Part shown: piece after piece, positions 63,801-64,000 of the stretch
How positions within the stretch are numbered: position 1 is the first letter of the stretch
Layout of the letters: the number at the start of each line of letters is the position of its first letter
NCBI RefSeq assembly: GCF_000523235.1
Contig: NZ_CP006850.1
Location: 4,030,001-4,094,000, forward strand
From: Nocardia nova SH22a
Lineage (GTDB): Bacteria > Actinomycetota > Actinomycetes > Mycobacteriales > Mycobacteriaceae
DNA length: 64,000 nucleotides
Direction: 5' to 3'
Position numbers and translations under genes: made by a program
The notes under the pieces: generated by a model
The model's input: the letters and a program-made list of their open reading frames with translations, nothing else
Told to the model about the DNA's origin: nothing
The model's database searches: none

Positions 63801-63811
63801 ATCGTAACTGA
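63801..63811. promoter_or_regulatory. Second copy of the ATCGTAACTGA motif
   Basis: An exact 11-bp match to 59330-59340, 30 bp upstream of the tetR start at 63770 and within the divergent promoter of the secreted-protein gene at 63878. Confidence 0.5.
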
Positions 63812-63877
63812 CAAGAACATCAGAGTCGATTCCGGGTGCCTTTTAGACACGCACTCGGACCGGAAAGTGAGAAGAAA

Positions 63878-64000
63878 ATGGACGATTCCCGCGTCATCTC
63901 CGCGACGAGCCGCCGTCGCGCACTCGGTGCCGCCGTCGCGGGCACACTCGGTGTCGCCGCGGCGGCATCGGTCGCGTTGCCCGGCGCGCAGGCGGCTCCG
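63878..64000 (+). CDS. Secreted protein with Tat-type signal, 3' end outside window
   Basis: Only 41 residues are visible. The start MDDSRVISATSRRRALGAAV has a twin-arginine (SRRRALG) motif, followed by a hydrophobic alanine-rich stretch and a likely cleavage site near PGAQA. An AG-rich GAGAAGAAA precedes the ATG at 63878. The mature part is beyond the edge, so its function is unknown. It is divergent from the TetR gene. Confidence 0.7.
   Translation, partial: MDDSRVISATSRRRALGAAVAGTLGVAAAASVALPGAQAAP

Overview
The window is GC-rich actinobacterial DNA. A complete yrbE-mce lipid-import operon, an EphD-type hydrolase/dehydrogenase fusion, EthA-type Baeyer-Villiger monooxygenases, many short-chain dehydrogenases (SDRs) and many TetR regulators point to the Mycobacteriales, most likely Nocardia or a close relative. 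The genus is an inference from gene content; there is no rRNA or other phylogenetic marker here.

Layout. 1-4.7 kb: tail of a Zn-ribbon/OB-fold protein, a GntR regulator divergent from a PEP mutase/isocitrate lyase-family enzyme, MarR, an SDR, a deazaflavin-type nitroreductase and a decayed M24 peptidase. 4.6-11 kb (leftward): KatG, a DoxX remnant, a PhzF-like protein, a YdeP-type molybdopterin oxidoreductase and two small unknown proteins, one of only 34 residues. 11.3-14.5 kb: TetR divergent from an FAD monooxygenase, then a decay zone with a PPOX remnant, an IdeR-like iron box and a broken saccharopine dehydrogenase-like gene. 14.5-43.8 kb is the core lipid region: ephD, TetR, esterase, the mce operon (mceA-F, yrbEA/B), a DUF4873 protein, two AurF-like diiron proteins, a BVMO, an SDR, a ferredoxin reductase, a second TetR, a hydrolase, a truncated acyl-CoA ligase, an EthA-like BVMO, an MFS exporter and a second block of reductases. 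43.8-51.2 kb (leftward): SDR, a 36-residue ORF, an SCP2-like protein, a GSAM-like aminotransferase, an MFS transporter and alanine dehydrogenase, mostly with overlapping ends, then a Tat-exported ceramidase. 51.2-59.3 kb: a decayed FAD hydroxylase, an FAH-family hydrolase, TetR and a four-gene hydrolase/EthD/DJ-1/esterase set, ending at an integrase relic with a 33-bp inverted repeat. 59.3-64 kb: a meta-cleavage operon (hydroxylase, extradiol dioxygenase, hydrolase), its likely TetR, and the start of a secreted protein.

The strongest unannotated signal is a repeated operator-like element with three 6-bp half-sites in two overlapping palindromes. I found six full copies and one two-site copy. 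The full copies lie upstream of ephD, the mce operon, DUF4873, the intact AurF gene, an unknown 180-residue gene and the saccharopine dehydrogenase-like gene; the two-site copy precedes a TetR gene. In each full copy the orientation follows the transcription of the gene it precedes. This suggests one local regulon combining import (Mce), oxidation (AurF, BVMOs, SDRs, reductase) and hydrolysis (EphD, esterase) of a hydrophobic substrate that I cannot name. Other points of interest are an AurF paralogue that has lost its metal ligands, an acyl-CoA ligase without its C-terminal domain, and two short ORFs with strong translation signals.
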